Below are positions 55,248 through 64,000 of a DNA stretch of 64,000 nt, piece by piece; the stretch's first letter is position 1, and each line of letters begins with the position of its first letter. The DNA is from Rhodocyclaceae bacterium. GTDB taxonomy: Bacteria > Pseudomonadota > Gammaproteobacteria > Burkholderiales > Rhodocyclaceae. A program made the translations under genes and the position numbers. The notes under the pieces were generated by a model that saw only the letters and a list, made by a program, of their open reading frames with translations, made no database searches and was not told the DNA's origin. The stretch is from NCBI GenBank assembly GCA_019455325.1, contig JACFMQ010000006.1, positions 62,001-126,000 on the forward strand. Direction: 5' to 3'.

Positions 55248-55976
55248 ATGCAGACCGACGAAGCCGAAGCGAGAATCGACGCCGATGCGACCGGCGGGCC
55301 GCGCTTCCGCCTGCCGCCGCGAACCATGGCGGCGGTGGCCGTGGGCTTCCTGCTGCTGGTCGTGGCCGTCGCCGGCGGCTGGGCTTACCTGGCGAAGAGC
55401 CAGCGCCAGGAGGCGGAGCGCAGCCGCGCCGAGGCGCATGCCCGCGCCCAGGCCGAGAACGAGGCGGTGGCCAATTCGCCGGAGAACCTCGACCGGCTGG
55501 AAGCTGCGCGCAGGGCGCACGAAGCGATCATGGCCGGCGATGCGCCGCCGGCCGCCGTCGTTCCGGCGGCTCCGGTGCCTGCCGCCGCGCCGGCGAAGAC
55601 CGAGGCACCGCCGCCCGCTGCCGTACCGCCAGCGCCGGCGAGCCCGGCGCCCGCTGGTCCGGTAGCCGGTGCTCCTGCCGATCCGGAACCCTCCGCGCCG
55701 GCGCCGGCCGCCGCCGCGCCGCTGCCGCCGGCGGTGCCCGAGCGGCGCTCGCCGGCCGCGCCGCCGGTGCGGGCCGCGGCGCCGGCGGTGACGCCGGTCA
55801 AGGATGGGCCGACGCCCTCGGTGGCCAACGATCCGCCGGCGCTCGGGCCGGGCGGCTGCACCGTCGGCGGCGCCGCCGGCCTGGGCCAGTCCCTTGGCCG
55901 CTGCCTGGAGGAATACAACCGGATCGAGCGCGAGACGCGGCGGGACGGCGCCGGCAGCCGCCGGCGCGGCGGTTAG
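55248..55976 (+). CDS. Pro/Ala-rich membrane-anchored hypothetical protein
   Basis: 242 residues: short charged N-terminus, one membrane helix (about 29-48), a coiled segment (about 50-90) and a long Pro/Ala-rich linker, ending in a small domain with two cysteines (GGCTVGGAAGLGQSLGRCLEE). Probably periplasmic beyond the helix. No family recognised. Its stop overlaps the convergent folA stop. Confidence 0.7.
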   Translation: MQTDEAEARIDADATGGPRFRLPPRTMAAVAVGFLLLVVAVAGGWAYLAKSQRQEAERSRAEAHARAQAENEAVANSPENLDRLEAARRAHEAIMAGDAPPAAVVPAAPVPAAAPAKTEAPPPAAVPPAPASPAPAGPVAGAPADPEPSAPAPAAAAPLPPAVPERRSPAAPPVRAAAPAVTPVKDGPTPSVANDPPALGPGGCTVGGAAGLGQSLGRCLEEYNRIERETRRDGAGSRRRGG

Positions 55977-56455
55977 ATGCGCTCGTAGCGGACGAAGGCG
56001 AAGGCGAGGCCGTCGGCGCTGACCCGCGCTTCGCGCGCGGCCTCCCGCCATTCGGCCGCGGCGAATTCCGGAAACCAGGCGTCGCCGGCGAACTCGGCGT
56101 CGATCTCGGTCAGGTAGAGCCGCTGCGCCAGCGGCAGCGCCTGCCGGTACAGCTCGGCGCCGCCGATGACGAAGGCTTCGTCGACGTCGCCGGCCCGCGC
56201 CAGCGCGGCCGGCAGCGAGGCGGCCAGCTCGGCGCCGGCAGCCGCGTAGCCGGCGTTGCGGCTGACGACGATGTTGCGCCGCTCCGGCAGCGGCCGGCCG
56301 AGCGATTCCCAGGTCTTGCGTCCCATGATCACCGGCTTGCCGAGCGTCGTCGCCTTGAAGTGGCGGAGATCCTCGGGCAGCCGCCAGGGCAGCGCGTTGT
56401 CGCGCCCGATCAGGCGTCGCCGGTCCATGGCGGCAATCAGCGAAACGACGGTCAT
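55973..56455 (-). CDS. folA: Dihydrofolate reductase
   Basis: 160 residues. SLIAAMDRRRLIGRDNALPWRLPEDLRHFK start with the substrate-binding acidic residue, then VIMGRKTWESLGRPLPERRN and VIGGAELYRQAL. Supplies tetrahydrofolate after thymidylate synthase (thyA, two genes upstream). ATG overlaps the pgi stop. Confidence 0.96.
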   Translation of the reverse strand: MTVVSLIAAMDRRRLIGRDNALPWRLPEDLRHFKATTLGKPVIMGRKTWESLGRPLPERRNIVVSRNAGYAAAGAELAASLPAALARAGDVDEAFVIGGAELYRQALPLAQRLYLTEIDAEFAGDAWFPEFAAAEWREAAREARVSADGLAFAFVRYERI

Positions 56456-58050
56456 ACGCTTCTCCGGTGACGGTGCAGCCAGGCGACGAGGCCGGCGGTC
56501 GACGCGTCGGCGTCGACCGGCGCGGCGGCCTCGACCGCCGGCAGCAGGCGGGCGGCGAGCTTCTTGCCGAGCTCGACGCCCCACTGGTCGAAGGGGTTGA
56601 TGCCCCAGATCGCGGCCTGCGCGCAGACCTTGTGCTCGTAGGCGGCGAGCAGCAGGCCGAGGGTTTCCGGCGTCAGCCGCGGCAGCAGCAGCGTGGACGA
56701 CGGCTGGTTGCCGGGGCAGGCGCGCAGCGGGTCGTCGCTGTCGCTGCCGAAGGCCAGCGCCTCGGCCTGCGCCAGGCAATTGGCGAGCAGCTTTTCGTGG
56801 TGGCCGGGCAGCGGCTGGTCGCTTTCGGCGAAGGCGATGAAGTCGCTCGGGATCAGCCAGCCGCCCTGGTGCAGCAACTGGAAGTAGGCGTGCTGCGTGT
56901 TGCTGCCGGCGCCGCCCCAGACCACCGGCGCGGTGTGCGCGTCGACCGGCGCGCCGTCCGGGCGCCGCGACTTGCCGTTCGATTCCATGTCGAGCTGCTG
57001 CAGATACTCCGGCAGCCAGCGCAGGGACTGGCTGTACGGCGAGATTGACAGGTTCGTGGCGCCGAGGAAGTTGATGTTCCACAGGCCGATCAGCGCCATC
57101 AGCAGCGGCAGGTTGCGCTCGACCGGTGCCTCGCGGAAATGGCGGTCCATGCGCTCGGCGCCGGCGAGCATGTGTTCGAAGGCGTCCATGCCGACGGCCA
57201 GCGCCAGCGGCAGGCCGACCGGCGACCACAGCGAGAAGCGGCCGCCGACCCAGTCGGCGAAGGCGAAGATGCGGCCGGCGGCGACGCCGAAGCGCAGCGC
57301 CTCGCCGGCGTTGGCGGTGACCGCCGCGAACTGCCGTTCCATGGCCGCGTCGGCGGCGTCGCCGGCGGCGGCGAGCAGCCAGTCGCGGGCGCTCTTGGCG
57401 TTGGTCAGCGTCTCCAGCGTGCTGAAGGTCTTGCTGGTGACGATGAACAGCGTGCTGCGCGGGTCGAGTTCTTCGAGCACCCGCGCCAGGTCGGCGGCGT
57501 CGAGGTTGGAGACGTAGCGGACGCGCAGCGACGGATGGGCGAAGGCGGCGAGCGCCGCCGTCGCCATGCGCGGGCCGAGGTCGGAGCCGCCGATGCCGAT
57601 GTTCACCACGGCGCGGATCGGTTCGCCGGAATAGCCGCGCAGCGCGCCGCTGCGCACCGCGTCGCAGAAGCGGCGCATCTGCTCGCGGGCGGTGCGGATG
57701 CCCGGCATCGCGTCCTCGCCCGAGGGCAGCGTCCAGCGCGCGGCGCTGCTGCGCAGCGCGACGTGCAGCGCGGCGCGGCCTTCGCTCTCGTTGACCGTTT
57801 CGCCGGCGAACATGCGCTCGATCCAGCCGCGCACGTCGGCCGCTCGGGCGAGGTCGGCGAGCAGGCGCATGGCCTCGGCGTCGACGCGCTGCTTCGAGTA
57901 GTCGAAGAGCAGCCCTTCGCTTTCCAGCGAGAAGCGGGCGAAACGCTGCGCGTCGTCGGCGAAGAAGCGGCGCAGGTGCTTGCCGCGCAGCGCCTCGGCG
58001 TGTCGGGCGAGGGCCTGCCAGGCGGGTGTGTCGACGATGCGCGCGTTCAT
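56452..58050 (-). CDS. pgi: Glucose-6-phosphate isomerase
   Basis: 532 residues. Interconverts glucose-6-P and fructose-6-P. NIGIGGSDLGPRMA, FIVTSKTFSTLETL, GRFSLWSPVGLPLA and the end-region GINPFDQWGVELGKK are the signatures. Sits between thyA and folA and overlaps folA by ATGA. Confidence 0.97.
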   Translation of the reverse strand: MNARIVDTPAWQALARHAEALRGKHLRRFFADDAQRFARFSLESEGLLFDYSKQRVDAEAMRLLADLARAADVRGWIERMFAGETVNESEGRAALHVALRSSAARWTLPSGEDAMPGIRTAREQMRRFCDAVRSGALRGYSGEPIRAVVNIGIGGSDLGPRMATAALAAFAHPSLRVRYVSNLDAADLARVLEELDPRSTLFIVTSKTFSTLETLTNAKSARDWLLAAAGDAADAAMERQFAAVTANAGEALRFGVAAGRIFAFADWVGGRFSLWSPVGLPLALAVGMDAFEHMLAGAERMDRHFREAPVERNLPLLMALIGLWNINFLGATNLSISPYSQSLRWLPEYLQQLDMESNGKSRRPDGAPVDAHTAPVVWGGAGSNTQHAYFQLLHQGGWLIPSDFIAFAESDQPLPGHHEKLLANCLAQAEALAFGSDSDDPLRACPGNQPSSTLLLPRLTPETLGLLLAAYEHKVCAQAAIWGINPFDQWGVELGKKLAARLLPAVEAAAPVDADASTAGLVAWLHRHRRSV

Positions 58051-58066
58051 CGGCTGGACGGCGCGG

Positions 58067-58861
58067 CTAGACGGCGACCGGCGCCGCGATGTGCGGGTGC
58101 GGGTCGTAGCCTTCGAGCGTGAAGTCCTCGAAGCGGAAGGCGAAGAGGTCGTCGACCTCGGGGTTCAGGCGCATCGTCGGCAGCGGCCGCGGTGCGCGCG
58201 TCAGTTGCAGCTCGGCCTGCGCCAGGTGGTTGCTGTAGAGGTGCGCGTCGCCGAGCGTGTGCACGAAATCGCCCGGCCGGTAGCCGCAGACCTGCGCCAG
58301 CATCAGCGTCAGCAGCGCGTAGGAGGCGACGTTGAACGGCACGCCGAGGAAGATGTCGGCGCTGCGCTGGTAGAGCTGGCAGGAGAGCCGGCCGTCGGCG
58401 ACGTAGAACTGGAACAGCGCGTGGCACGGCGGCAGCGCCATGTGCTCGACGTCGCCGGGGTTCCAGGCGCTGACCAGGTGCCGGCGCGAATCCGGGTTGT
58501 GCTTGAGGCCCGCGACGAGCTGCGCGATCTGGTCGATCTCGCGGCCGTCGGCGGTCTGCCAGTGGCGCCACTGGTGGCCGTAGACCGGGCCGAGGTCGCC
58601 GTTCTCGTCGGCCCACTCGTCCCAGATGCGCACGCCGTTGTCGCGCAGGTATTTGATGTTCGTGTCGCCGGCGAGGAACCACAGCAGTTCGTGGATGATC
58701 GACCGGAGGTGCAGCTTCTTCGTCGTCAGCAGCGGGAAGCCCTGTTCCAGGTCGAAGCGCATCTGCCAGCCGAACACCGAGCGCGTGCCGGTGCCGGTGC
58801 GGTCGGTCTTGGCGTGGCCGTGCGTCAGCACGTGCCGCATCAGGTCGAGGTAGGGCTGCAT
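58067..58861 (-). CDS. thyA: Thymidylate synthase
   Basis: 264 residues. dUMP methylation with methylene-THF. Catalytic cysteine in [49 protein letters not shown]; ends [11 protein letters not shown]. Operon with pgi and folA is likely (16-base gap to pgi). Confidence 0.97.
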   Translation of the reverse strand: MQPYLDLMRHVLTHGHAKTDRTGTGTRSVFGWQMRFDLEQGFPLLTTKKLHLRSIIHELLWFLAGDTNIKYLRDNGVRIWDEWADENGDLGPVYGHQWRHWQTADGREIDQIAQLVAGLKHNPDSRRHLVSAWNPGDVEHMALPPCHALFQFYVADGRLSCQLYQRSADIFLGVPFNVASYALLTLMLAQVCGYRPGDFVHTLGDAHLYSNHLAQAELQLTRAPRPLPTMRLNPEVDDLFAFRFEDFTLEGYDPHPHIAAPVAV

Positions 58862-58902
58862 CGCTTGCGGGTCGTCCGGGGTGAAGCGGACATTCTAAAC
58901 GA

Positions 58903-59490
58903 TCACTTCGGACGGATCGCCGACTTCGGCCGGAAAGCCTTGACCACGGCCTCGTCGGTGTCCACGTACGGGCCGCCGATCAGGTCGAGGCAGTAGGGCA
59001 CGGCGGCGAAGATGCCCGGCACCTTGGTCTGTCCGTCAGCGTCCTTCAGCCCTTCCAGCGTTTCCTGGATCGACTTCGGCTGCCCCGGCAGGTTGAGGAT
59101 CAGCGCCTGCCCGCGGATGACGCCGACCTGCCGCGAGAGGATGGCGGTCGGCACGAAGTTCAGGCTGATCTGCCGCATCTGCTCGCCGAAGCCCGGCATC
59201 ACCCGGTCGGCCACCGCCAGCGTCGCCTCCGGCGTGAGGTCGCGCGGCGCCGGGCCGGTGCCGCCGGTGGTCAGCACCAGGTGGCAGCCGACCTCGTCCA
59301 CCAGCTCGATCAGCGTCGCCTCGATCTGCGCCCGCTCGTCCGGGATCAGCCGCGTCTCCATGCGCCACGGCGAGGTCAGCGCGCGGCCGAACCAGTCGCG
59401 CAGCGCCGGAATGCCCTTGTCCTCGTAGACGCCCTGCGCGGCGCGGTCGCTGACCGAGACCAGGCCGATCAACAGTTGCTCAGTCGCCAT
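58903..59490 (-). CDS. mog: Molybdopterin adenylyltransferase
   Basis: 195 residues. Adenylates molybdopterin before Mo insertion. LIGLVSVSDRAAQGVYEDKG start, LTTGGTGPAPRDLTPEAT, and LILNLPGQPKSIQETL. Overlaps the upstream darP gene by 11 bases. Confidence 0.94.
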   Translation of the reverse strand: MATEQLLIGLVSVSDRAAQGVYEDKGIPALRDWFGRALTSPWRMETRLIPDERAQIEATLIELVDEVGCHLVLTTGGTGPAPRDLTPEATLAVADRVMPGFGEQMRQISLNFVPTAILSRQVGVIRGQALILNLPGQPKSIQETLEGLKDADGQTKVPGIFAAVPYCLDLIGGPYVDTDEAVVKAFRPKSAIRPK

Positions 59491-60010
59491 CGTCGTCTCC
59501 GGCCACGGCCACGGCCTTGCCCGCGTCCAGCGCCTTCAGTTCCTGGAAGATCGCGCGGTAGCTGCGCGGCGGCTTCTGCCCCTCCTGTTCCTTCAGCGCG
59601 CTGCGGCGCAGCGCGCGCAGGTGCTGCAGGTCGGCGCCGGGGTAGGCGGCGGCGACGTCGGCGAGGGTCTGCTCGTCCTCCATCAGCCGCGTGCGCAGGC
59701 GCTCGATGCGGTGCATGCGCGCGACTTCGACCGCCGATTCGCCGCGCAGATCGGCGAGCGCGGCGCGGATCGGCTCCGGATCGATGTCGCGCATCAGCTT
59801 GCCGATGTATTGCAGTTGCCGCCGCTTGGCGCCGTGGCTGTTCATCCGCTGCGCTTCGCGCAATGCATCGCGCAGGTGCTCGGGAACGTCGATCCGCTTC
59901 AGGCTGTCGGCGGGCAGCGCGGCGAGTTCTTCGCCGAGCGACTGCAAGGCTTCCATCTGCTGCTTCTTGCGGGTTTTCGACAGGGGTTCGCGGTCGTCGG
60001 CGGCGGACAT
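59480..60010 (-). CDS. darP: Ribosome-associated protein DarP (YjgA)
   Basis: 176 residues, DUF615 family: SKTRKKQQMEALQSLGEELA start, then HGAKRRQLQYIGKLMRDID, which is diagnostic. Assists 50S subunit assembly. Divergent from pmbA, the usual neighbour. Confidence 0.94.
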   Translation of the reverse strand: MSAADDREPLSKTRKKQQMEALQSLGEELAALPADSLKRIDVPEHLRDALREAQRMNSHGAKRRQLQYIGKLMRDIDPEPIRAALADLRGESAVEVARMHRIERLRTRLMEDEQTLADVAAAYPGADLQHLRALRRSALKEQEGQKPPRSYRAIFQELKALDAGKAVAVAGDDDGD

Positions 60011-60089
60011 GGTGCGGCTCGGGGCGGGCGGGACGGGCTGCTATGATAGCGGCTTTCCCGCCATTCCCGAACGCCAGGACCAGCCGACC

Positions 60090-61442
60090 ATGCCGCGCGC
60101 CGCCACGCCTTCCCGCTTCAGCTACCGCTTCGAGACCCTGCAGCAACTGGCCGCCGACGCGCTCGCCCACGCCCGCAGACAGGGCGCCTCGGCCTGCGAC
60201 GTCGACGTCTCGGAAGGCTTCGGCCAGTCGGTGACGGTGCGCTGCGGCGAGGTCGAGACGATCGAGTACAACCGCGACAAGGGCGTCGGCGTCACCGTCT
60301 ATCTCGGCCAGCGCAAGGGCTACGCCAGCACCTCCGACTTTTCGCCGGCGGCGCTCAGGGAAACCGTGGATGCGGCGCTGGCCATCGCCCGCTTCACCGC
60401 CGAGGACGCCTGCGCCGGGCTGGCCGAGCCGGAGCTGCTGGCGACGACGATGCCCGACCTCGACCTCTACCACCCGTGGGATCTGCCGGTCGAGGCGGCG
60501 ATCGACCTGGCGCGGCGCTGCGAGGACGCGGCCTTCGCCGTCAGCCCGCTGGTCACCAACTCCGAGGGCGCCAGCGTGTCCACGCAGGAGGCGCAGTTCG
60601 TCGCCGCCAACAGCCACGGCTTCATGGCCGGCTACCCGAGCTCGCGCCACTACGTCGCCTGCTCGGTGATCGCCGGCGAGGGCGACGCCATGCAGCGCGA
60701 CGACTGGTATTCGACGGCGCGCGACGGCACTGCGCTGGCCGCGCCGGAGGCGATCGGCGACTACGCGGCGCGGCGCGCGCTCGCCCGCCTCGGCGCGAAG
60801 AAGATCCGCACCTGCAAGGTGCCGGTGCTGTTCGAGGCGCCGCTCGCCGCCGGCCTGATCGGCAGCTTCACGCACGCGGTCAGCGGCGGCAGCCTCTACC
60901 GCAAGTCCTCGTTCCTGCTCGACAGCCTCGGCCGGCAGATCTTCCCGGCGCACGTGTCGATCAGCGAGCGGCCGCACCTGCCGCGCGGGCTGGCGTCCTC
61001 CGCCTTCGACAACGACGGTGTCGCCACGCGCGACCGCGAGGTGGTCGCCGACGGCGTGCTGCAGGGCTATTTCCTCAGCGTGTACACGGCGCGCAAGCTG
61101 GGCATGCAGACCACCGGCAACGCCGGCGGCTGCCACAACCTGATCGTCCGCCCCGGCGCCGACGACCTCGCCGGCCTGATCCGGCGCATGGACCGCGGCG
61201 TGCTCGTCACCGAACTGCTCGGCCACGGCGTCAACTACGTCACCGGCGACTACTCGCGCGGCGCCGCCGGCTACTGGGTCGAGCGCGGCGAAATCCAGCA
61301 CCCGGTCGAGGAGATCACCATCGCCGGCAACCTGCGCGACATGTTCCAGAACCTCGTCGCCGTCGGCAGCGACGTCGTCTGCCGCGGCTCCAAGCAGGTC
61401 GGCTCGCTCCTCGTCGACGGCCTCCAGGTCGCCGGCAACTGA
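60090..61442 (+). CDS. pmbA: TldE/PmbA-type protease subunit
   Basis: 450 residues. Partner of TldD in peptide maturation and degradation. Family stretches: RCGEVETIEYNRDKGVGVTVY, GVLQGYFLSVYTARKLGMQTTGN, ITIAGNLRDMFQNLVAVGSD. It lacks the HEXXH zinc motif, as expected for PmbA (TldD carries it). ATG 60090. Confidence 0.95.
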   Translation: MPRAATPSRFSYRFETLQQLAADALAHARRQGASACDVDVSEGFGQSVTVRCGEVETIEYNRDKGVGVTVYLGQRKGYASTSDFSPAALRETVDAALAIARFTAEDACAGLAEPELLATTMPDLDLYHPWDLPVEAAIDLARRCEDAAFAVSPLVTNSEGASVSTQEAQFVAANSHGFMAGYPSSRHYVACSVIAGEGDAMQRDDWYSTARDGTALAAPEAIGDYAARRALARLGAKKIRTCKVPVLFEAPLAAGLIGSFTHAVSGGSLYRKSSFLLDSLGRQIFPAHVSISERPHLPRGLASSAFDNDGVATRDREVVADGVLQGYFLSVYTARKLGMQTTGNAGGCHNLIVRPGADDLAGLIRRMDRGVLVTELLGHGVNYVTGDYSRGAAGYWVERGEIQHPVEEITIAGNLRDMFQNLVAVGSDVVCRGSKQVGSLLVDGLQVAGN

Positions 61443-61711
61443 TCCCTTCCTAGTCCCGCCTCGCCCCGCCCCGGCGTTCCCGCCGGCGGGGTTCACTTGC
61501 CGGAAAAAAGTTGTATGATGACCCGGTTTTCGGCTCACAAGGAGTCAAGGTGTCCGGGAGACTTCTCTCTTCCCGCCCGCCGGAGCCCGGTAGTACGGAA
61601 ACGAACGGCAGGCTATCGCGTGAGTCGTCTGCAGCGCGAAGACCTTCGTGATGCCGTCGCAACTGATCCAACCAATGGCTGTTTGACTACTAACTTGGAG
61701 GAGACAACTCT

Positions 61712-62794
61712 ATGGAACGTCGTTCCTTTCTGAAAAAAGCCGGCGTCGGTCTTGCCGTCGGCACCGCCGCCGCCATGCCGGCGATCGCCGCCGACGCCCC
61801 GACCATCAAGTGGCGCCTGGCGTCGAGCTTCCCGAAGAGCCTCGACACCATCTACGGCGGCGCCGAAGTCGTCGCCCGGCGCGTGGCCGAGGCCACCAAC
61901 GGCAAGTTCCAGATCCAGGTCTTCGCCGGCGGCGAGATCGTGCCGCCGTTCGGCGTGCTCGACGCGGTCAAGGACGGCACCGTCGAGATGGCGCACACCG
62001 CCTCCTACTACTTCGTCGGCAAGGACCCCACGTTCGCCTTCGACGGCACCATCCCCTTCGGCATGACCAGCCGCCAGGTCGACGCCTGGTATCGCTGGGG
62101 CAACGGCAAGAAGCTGGTCCGCGAGTTCTACGCCAAGCACAACATCCACACCATCCCGGCCGGCAACACCGGCACCCAGATGGGCGGCTGGTTCCGCAAG
62201 GAGATCAAGACCGTGGCCGACCTGCAGGGCCTGAAGATGCGCATCGGCGGCTTCGCCGGCCAGGTGATCGCCAAGCTCGGTTCGGTGCCGCAGCAGATTC
62301 CGGGCGGCGACATCTATCCGTCGCTGGAAAAGGGCACGATCGACGCCGCTGAATGGATCGGCCCGTACGACGACCAGAAGCTCGGCTTCAACAAGGTCGC
62401 CAAGTTCTACTACTACCCGGGCTGGTGGGAAGGCGGTCTGCAGCTCTCGCTGTACGTCAACACCAAGCTGTGGGCCTCGCTGCCGAAGGAATACCAGACC
62501 ATCCTCGAACTCGCCTGCGCCGACGCGCACGTCGAGATGATGTCCGAATACGACGCGAAGAACCCGACCGCCTTGAAGCAACTGGTCGGCGCCGGCGCGC
62601 AGTTGCGGCCGTTCCCGAAGGAGGTCATGGACGCCTGCTACAAGGCAGCGCAGGAGCTCTACGCCGAGACCGCGGCGAAGAACCCGGAGTTCAAGAAGAT
62701 CTACGACGACTACAAGAAGTTCATGGCCGACCAGAACCTGTGGCACCGCATCGCCGAAGGCTCGTACGCCAGCTACATGTACAGCGTCAGGTAA
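61712..62794 (+). CDS. TRAP transporter substrate-binding protein 1 (DctP family)
   Basis: 360 residues: signal peptide with a twin-arginine-like MERRSFLKK start, cleaved near AIAAD; DctP fold with WRLASSFPKSLDTIYGGAE, MRIGGFAGQVIAKLG and YYYPGWWEGG. Binds an organic acid or similar ligand for a TRAP permease not seen in the window. Followed by a terminator and a close paralogue. Bases 62176-62418 are identical to the paralogue, pointing to gene conversion. Confidence 0.92.
   Translation: MERRSFLKKAGVGLAVGTAAAMPAIAADAPTIKWRLASSFPKSLDTIYGGAEVVARRVAEATNGKFQIQVFAGGEIVPPFGVLDAVKDGTVEMAHTASYYFVGKDPTFAFDGTIPFGMTSRQVDAWYRWGNGKKLVREFYAKHNIHTIPAGNTGTQMGGWFRKEIKTVADLQGLKMRIGGFAGQVIAKLGSVPQQIPGGDIYPSLEKGTIDAAEWIGPYDDQKLGFNKVAKFYYYPGWWEGGLQLSLYVNTKLWASLPKEYQTILELACADAHVEMMSEYDAKNPTALKQLVGAGAQLRPFPKEVMDACYKAAQELYAETAAKNPEFKKIYDDYKKFMADQNLWHRIAEGSYASYMYSVR
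62176..62418 (+). repeat. Gene-conversion tract, copy 1
   Basis: 243 bases identical without mismatch to 63438-63680, while flanking parts of the same genes differ at many positions including third codon positions. Confidence 0.9.
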
Positions 62795-62817
62795 GCGGCG
62801 GCGCCATGCCGGACCGG

Positions 62818-62843
62818 AACGGGGGCTGCGGCCCCCGTTTTTT
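62818..62843 (+). terminator. Terminator between the two TRAP binding-protein genes
   Basis: A 9-bp stem AACGGGGGC/GCCCCCGTT with a TGCG loop and a T-run of six. Confidence 0.92.
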
Positions 62844-62979
62844 CGCGCGCCGGGGCTGCGTTCCCGCGATGCGAAACGTTCGGCAGCCTTTTGCGATGGT
62901 GGTATCGTTTCATCCGCTGCCCCTTCTGCCCGCAGGGCGGAGGGGGTGTCAGCGGAACAACAACACAGAGGAGATATGC

Positions 62980-64000
62980 ATGGAACGTCGTTCTTTCCTG
63001 AAAGCGGGTGCCGGTGTCGCCGTCGGCGCCGCTGCCATGCCGGCGATGGCCGCCGACCTGCCGGCCATCAAGTGGCGCCTCGCCTCCAGCTTCCCGAAGA
63101 GCCTTGACACCATCTACGGCGGCGCCGAGGTGATGGCCAAGCGCGTTGCCGAGATGACCGGCGGCAAGTTCCAGATCCAGGTGTTCGCTTCCGGCGAGAT
63201 CGTTCCCGGCCCCGGCGTGCACGATGCGGTCAAGGACAACACCGTCGAGATGGGGCACACCTGCTCCTACTATTTCTTCGGCAAGGACCCCACGTACGCC
63301 TTCGATACCGCGATTCCCTTCGGCCTGACCAACCGCCAGACCGACGCCTGGTACCGCCACGGCAACGGCGCCAAGCTGATGGGCGACTTCTTCGCCAAGG
63401 CGAACATCGTCGCCATTCCCTGCGGCAACACCGGCGTCCAGATGGGCGGCTGGTTCCGCAAGGAGATCAAGACCGTGGCCGACCTGCAGGGCCTGAAGAT
63501 GCGCATCGGCGGCTTCGCCGGCCAGGTGATCGCCAAGCTCGGTTCGGTGCCGCAGCAGATTCCGGGCGGCGACATCTATCCGTCGCTGGAAAAGGGCACG
63601 ATCGACGCCGCTGAATGGATCGGCCCGTACGACGACCAGAAGCTCGGCTTCAACAAGGTCGCCAAGTTCTACTACTACCCCGGCTGGTGGGAGGGCGGTC
63701 CGCAGATCTCCGTCTACGTCAACAAGCAGAAGTTCGACGCCCTGCCCAAGGAGTACCAGGCCATCCTCGAAGCGGCCTGCGCCGACGCGCACGTGGACAT
63801 GATGGCCAAGTACGACGCCAAGAACCCGACCGCCCTGAAGCAACTGGTCGGCGCCGGCACGCAGTTGCGCCAGTTCCCGAAGCCGGTGATGGACGCCTGC
63901 CACAAGGCGGCGATGGAGGTCTATGCCGAGATCGCCGCCAAGAACGCGGACTTCAAGAAGGTCTACGACGACTACAAGAAGTTCCTCGACGACCAGAACC
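62980..64000 (+). CDS. TRAP transporter substrate-binding protein 2, partial (right edge)
   Basis: 340 codons visible and still open at the window end; the paralogue suggests about 20 more. Starts MERRSFLKAGAG with GAGGAGAT upstream. Same domain layout as the preceding protein. Differences (for example SYYFFGKDPTYAFDTAIPFG) are concentrated outside the identical tract, so ligand specificity may differ. The TRAP permease genes may follow outside the window. Confidence 0.92.
   Translation, partial: MERRSFLKAGAGVAVGAAAMPAMAADLPAIKWRLASSFPKSLDTIYGGAEVMAKRVAEMTGGKFQIQVFASGEIVPGPGVHDAVKDNTVEMGHTCSYYFFGKDPTYAFDTAIPFGLTNRQTDAWYRHGNGAKLMGDFFAKANIVAIPCGNTGVQMGGWFRKEIKTVADLQGLKMRIGGFAGQVIAKLGSVPQQIPGGDIYPSLEKGTIDAAEWIGPYDDQKLGFNKVAKFYYYPGWWEGGPQISVYVNKQKFDALPKEYQAILEAACADAHVDMMAKYDAKNPTALKQLVGAGTQLRQFPKPVMDACHKAAMEVYAEIAAKNADFKKVYDDYKKFLDDQN
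63438..63680 (+). repeat. Gene-conversion tract, copy 2
   Basis: Partner of 62176-62418. Encodes the region from MGGWFRKEIKTVADLQGLK to KFYYYP. Confidence 0.9.

Noticed and set aside
62848-62878. GATGCGAAACG near the TRAP genes as another ParB site
   Set aside because: It is only a half-site and not palindromic; no full copy of the palindrome was seen outside the prophage.

Overview
The window is chromosomal DNA from a high-GC, Gram-negative, respiratory bacterium, most likely a betaproteobacterium of the Rhodocyclales type. The evidence is the dusB-fis-purH/purD block, argH-algZ-algR-hemC synteny, cytochrome c4, a sulfate ABC operon, a Gram-negative porin and abundant c-type cytochromes. 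I cannot name the genus.

Layout. (1) 1-8020: an extracellular-electron-transfer locus on the minus strand: a monoheme cytochrome, a decaheme MtrA/MtoA/DmsE-type cytochrome, an MtrB/PioB-type outer-membrane barrel, and a CbcL-like fusion of nine c-heme sites with a membrane cytochrome b. A terminator follows, then a NarX-type sensor kinase that runs off the left edge. (2) 8300-12892: a TctD/TctE-like two-component pair, a DUF485 protein and an ActP/VC_2705-like sodium:solute symporter. (3) 12931-24045: a tRNA-Phe gene carrying an integrated filamentous phage (inovirus) of about 11 kb, bounded by 46-bp direct repeats of the tRNA 3' half. (4) 24101-26511: carboxynorspermidine synthase and decarboxylase. 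(5) 27168-32444: a porin and the sulfate importer sbp-cysT-cysW-cysA. (6) 32557-36634: hemA-prfA-prmC, a PilZ protein and grxD. (7) 36759-49357: assorted genes, then argH, algZ/algR, a cyclic-nucleotide-domain MscS channel, cytochrome c4 and hemC-hemD-hemX-hemY. (8) 49362-55074: hemF, purD, an intruding ORF6N gene, purH, fis and dusB, all on the minus strand. (9) 55248-61442: folA-pgi-thyA, mog-darP and pmbA. (10) 61712-64000: two tandem TRAP-type binding proteins that share a perfectly identical 243-bp tract; the second is cut by the window edge.

The most interesting element is the prophage. It has the inovirus core: RstR-like repressor, Rep, ssDNA-binding protein, small coat proteins, major coat protein, TspB/pIII-like adsorption protein, DUF2523/pVI and Zot/pI. 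It also carries its own tyrosine integrase, a RelB/ParE toxin-antitoxin operon and a ParB-family protein. A palindrome resembling an expanded parS site, TGTTTCGCATGCGAAACA, occurs five times (once with one end base changed), with a sixth degenerate copy in the repressor gene. I saw no copy elsewhere in the window. This suggests that the phage ParB is a dispersed-site DNA-binding system used for partition, KorB-like regulation or both.

How the genes work together: the cytochrome locus needs much heme, and the window also encodes most of the visible heme pathway (hemA, hemC, hemD, hemF and the accessory hemX/hemY). The phage is laid out as two convergent blocks, structural genes rightward and parB/toxin-antitoxin leftward, meeting at a hairpin-rich region. 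A second hairpin-rich intergenic region, with a 28-bp perfect inverted repeat, lies between the parB operon and int.
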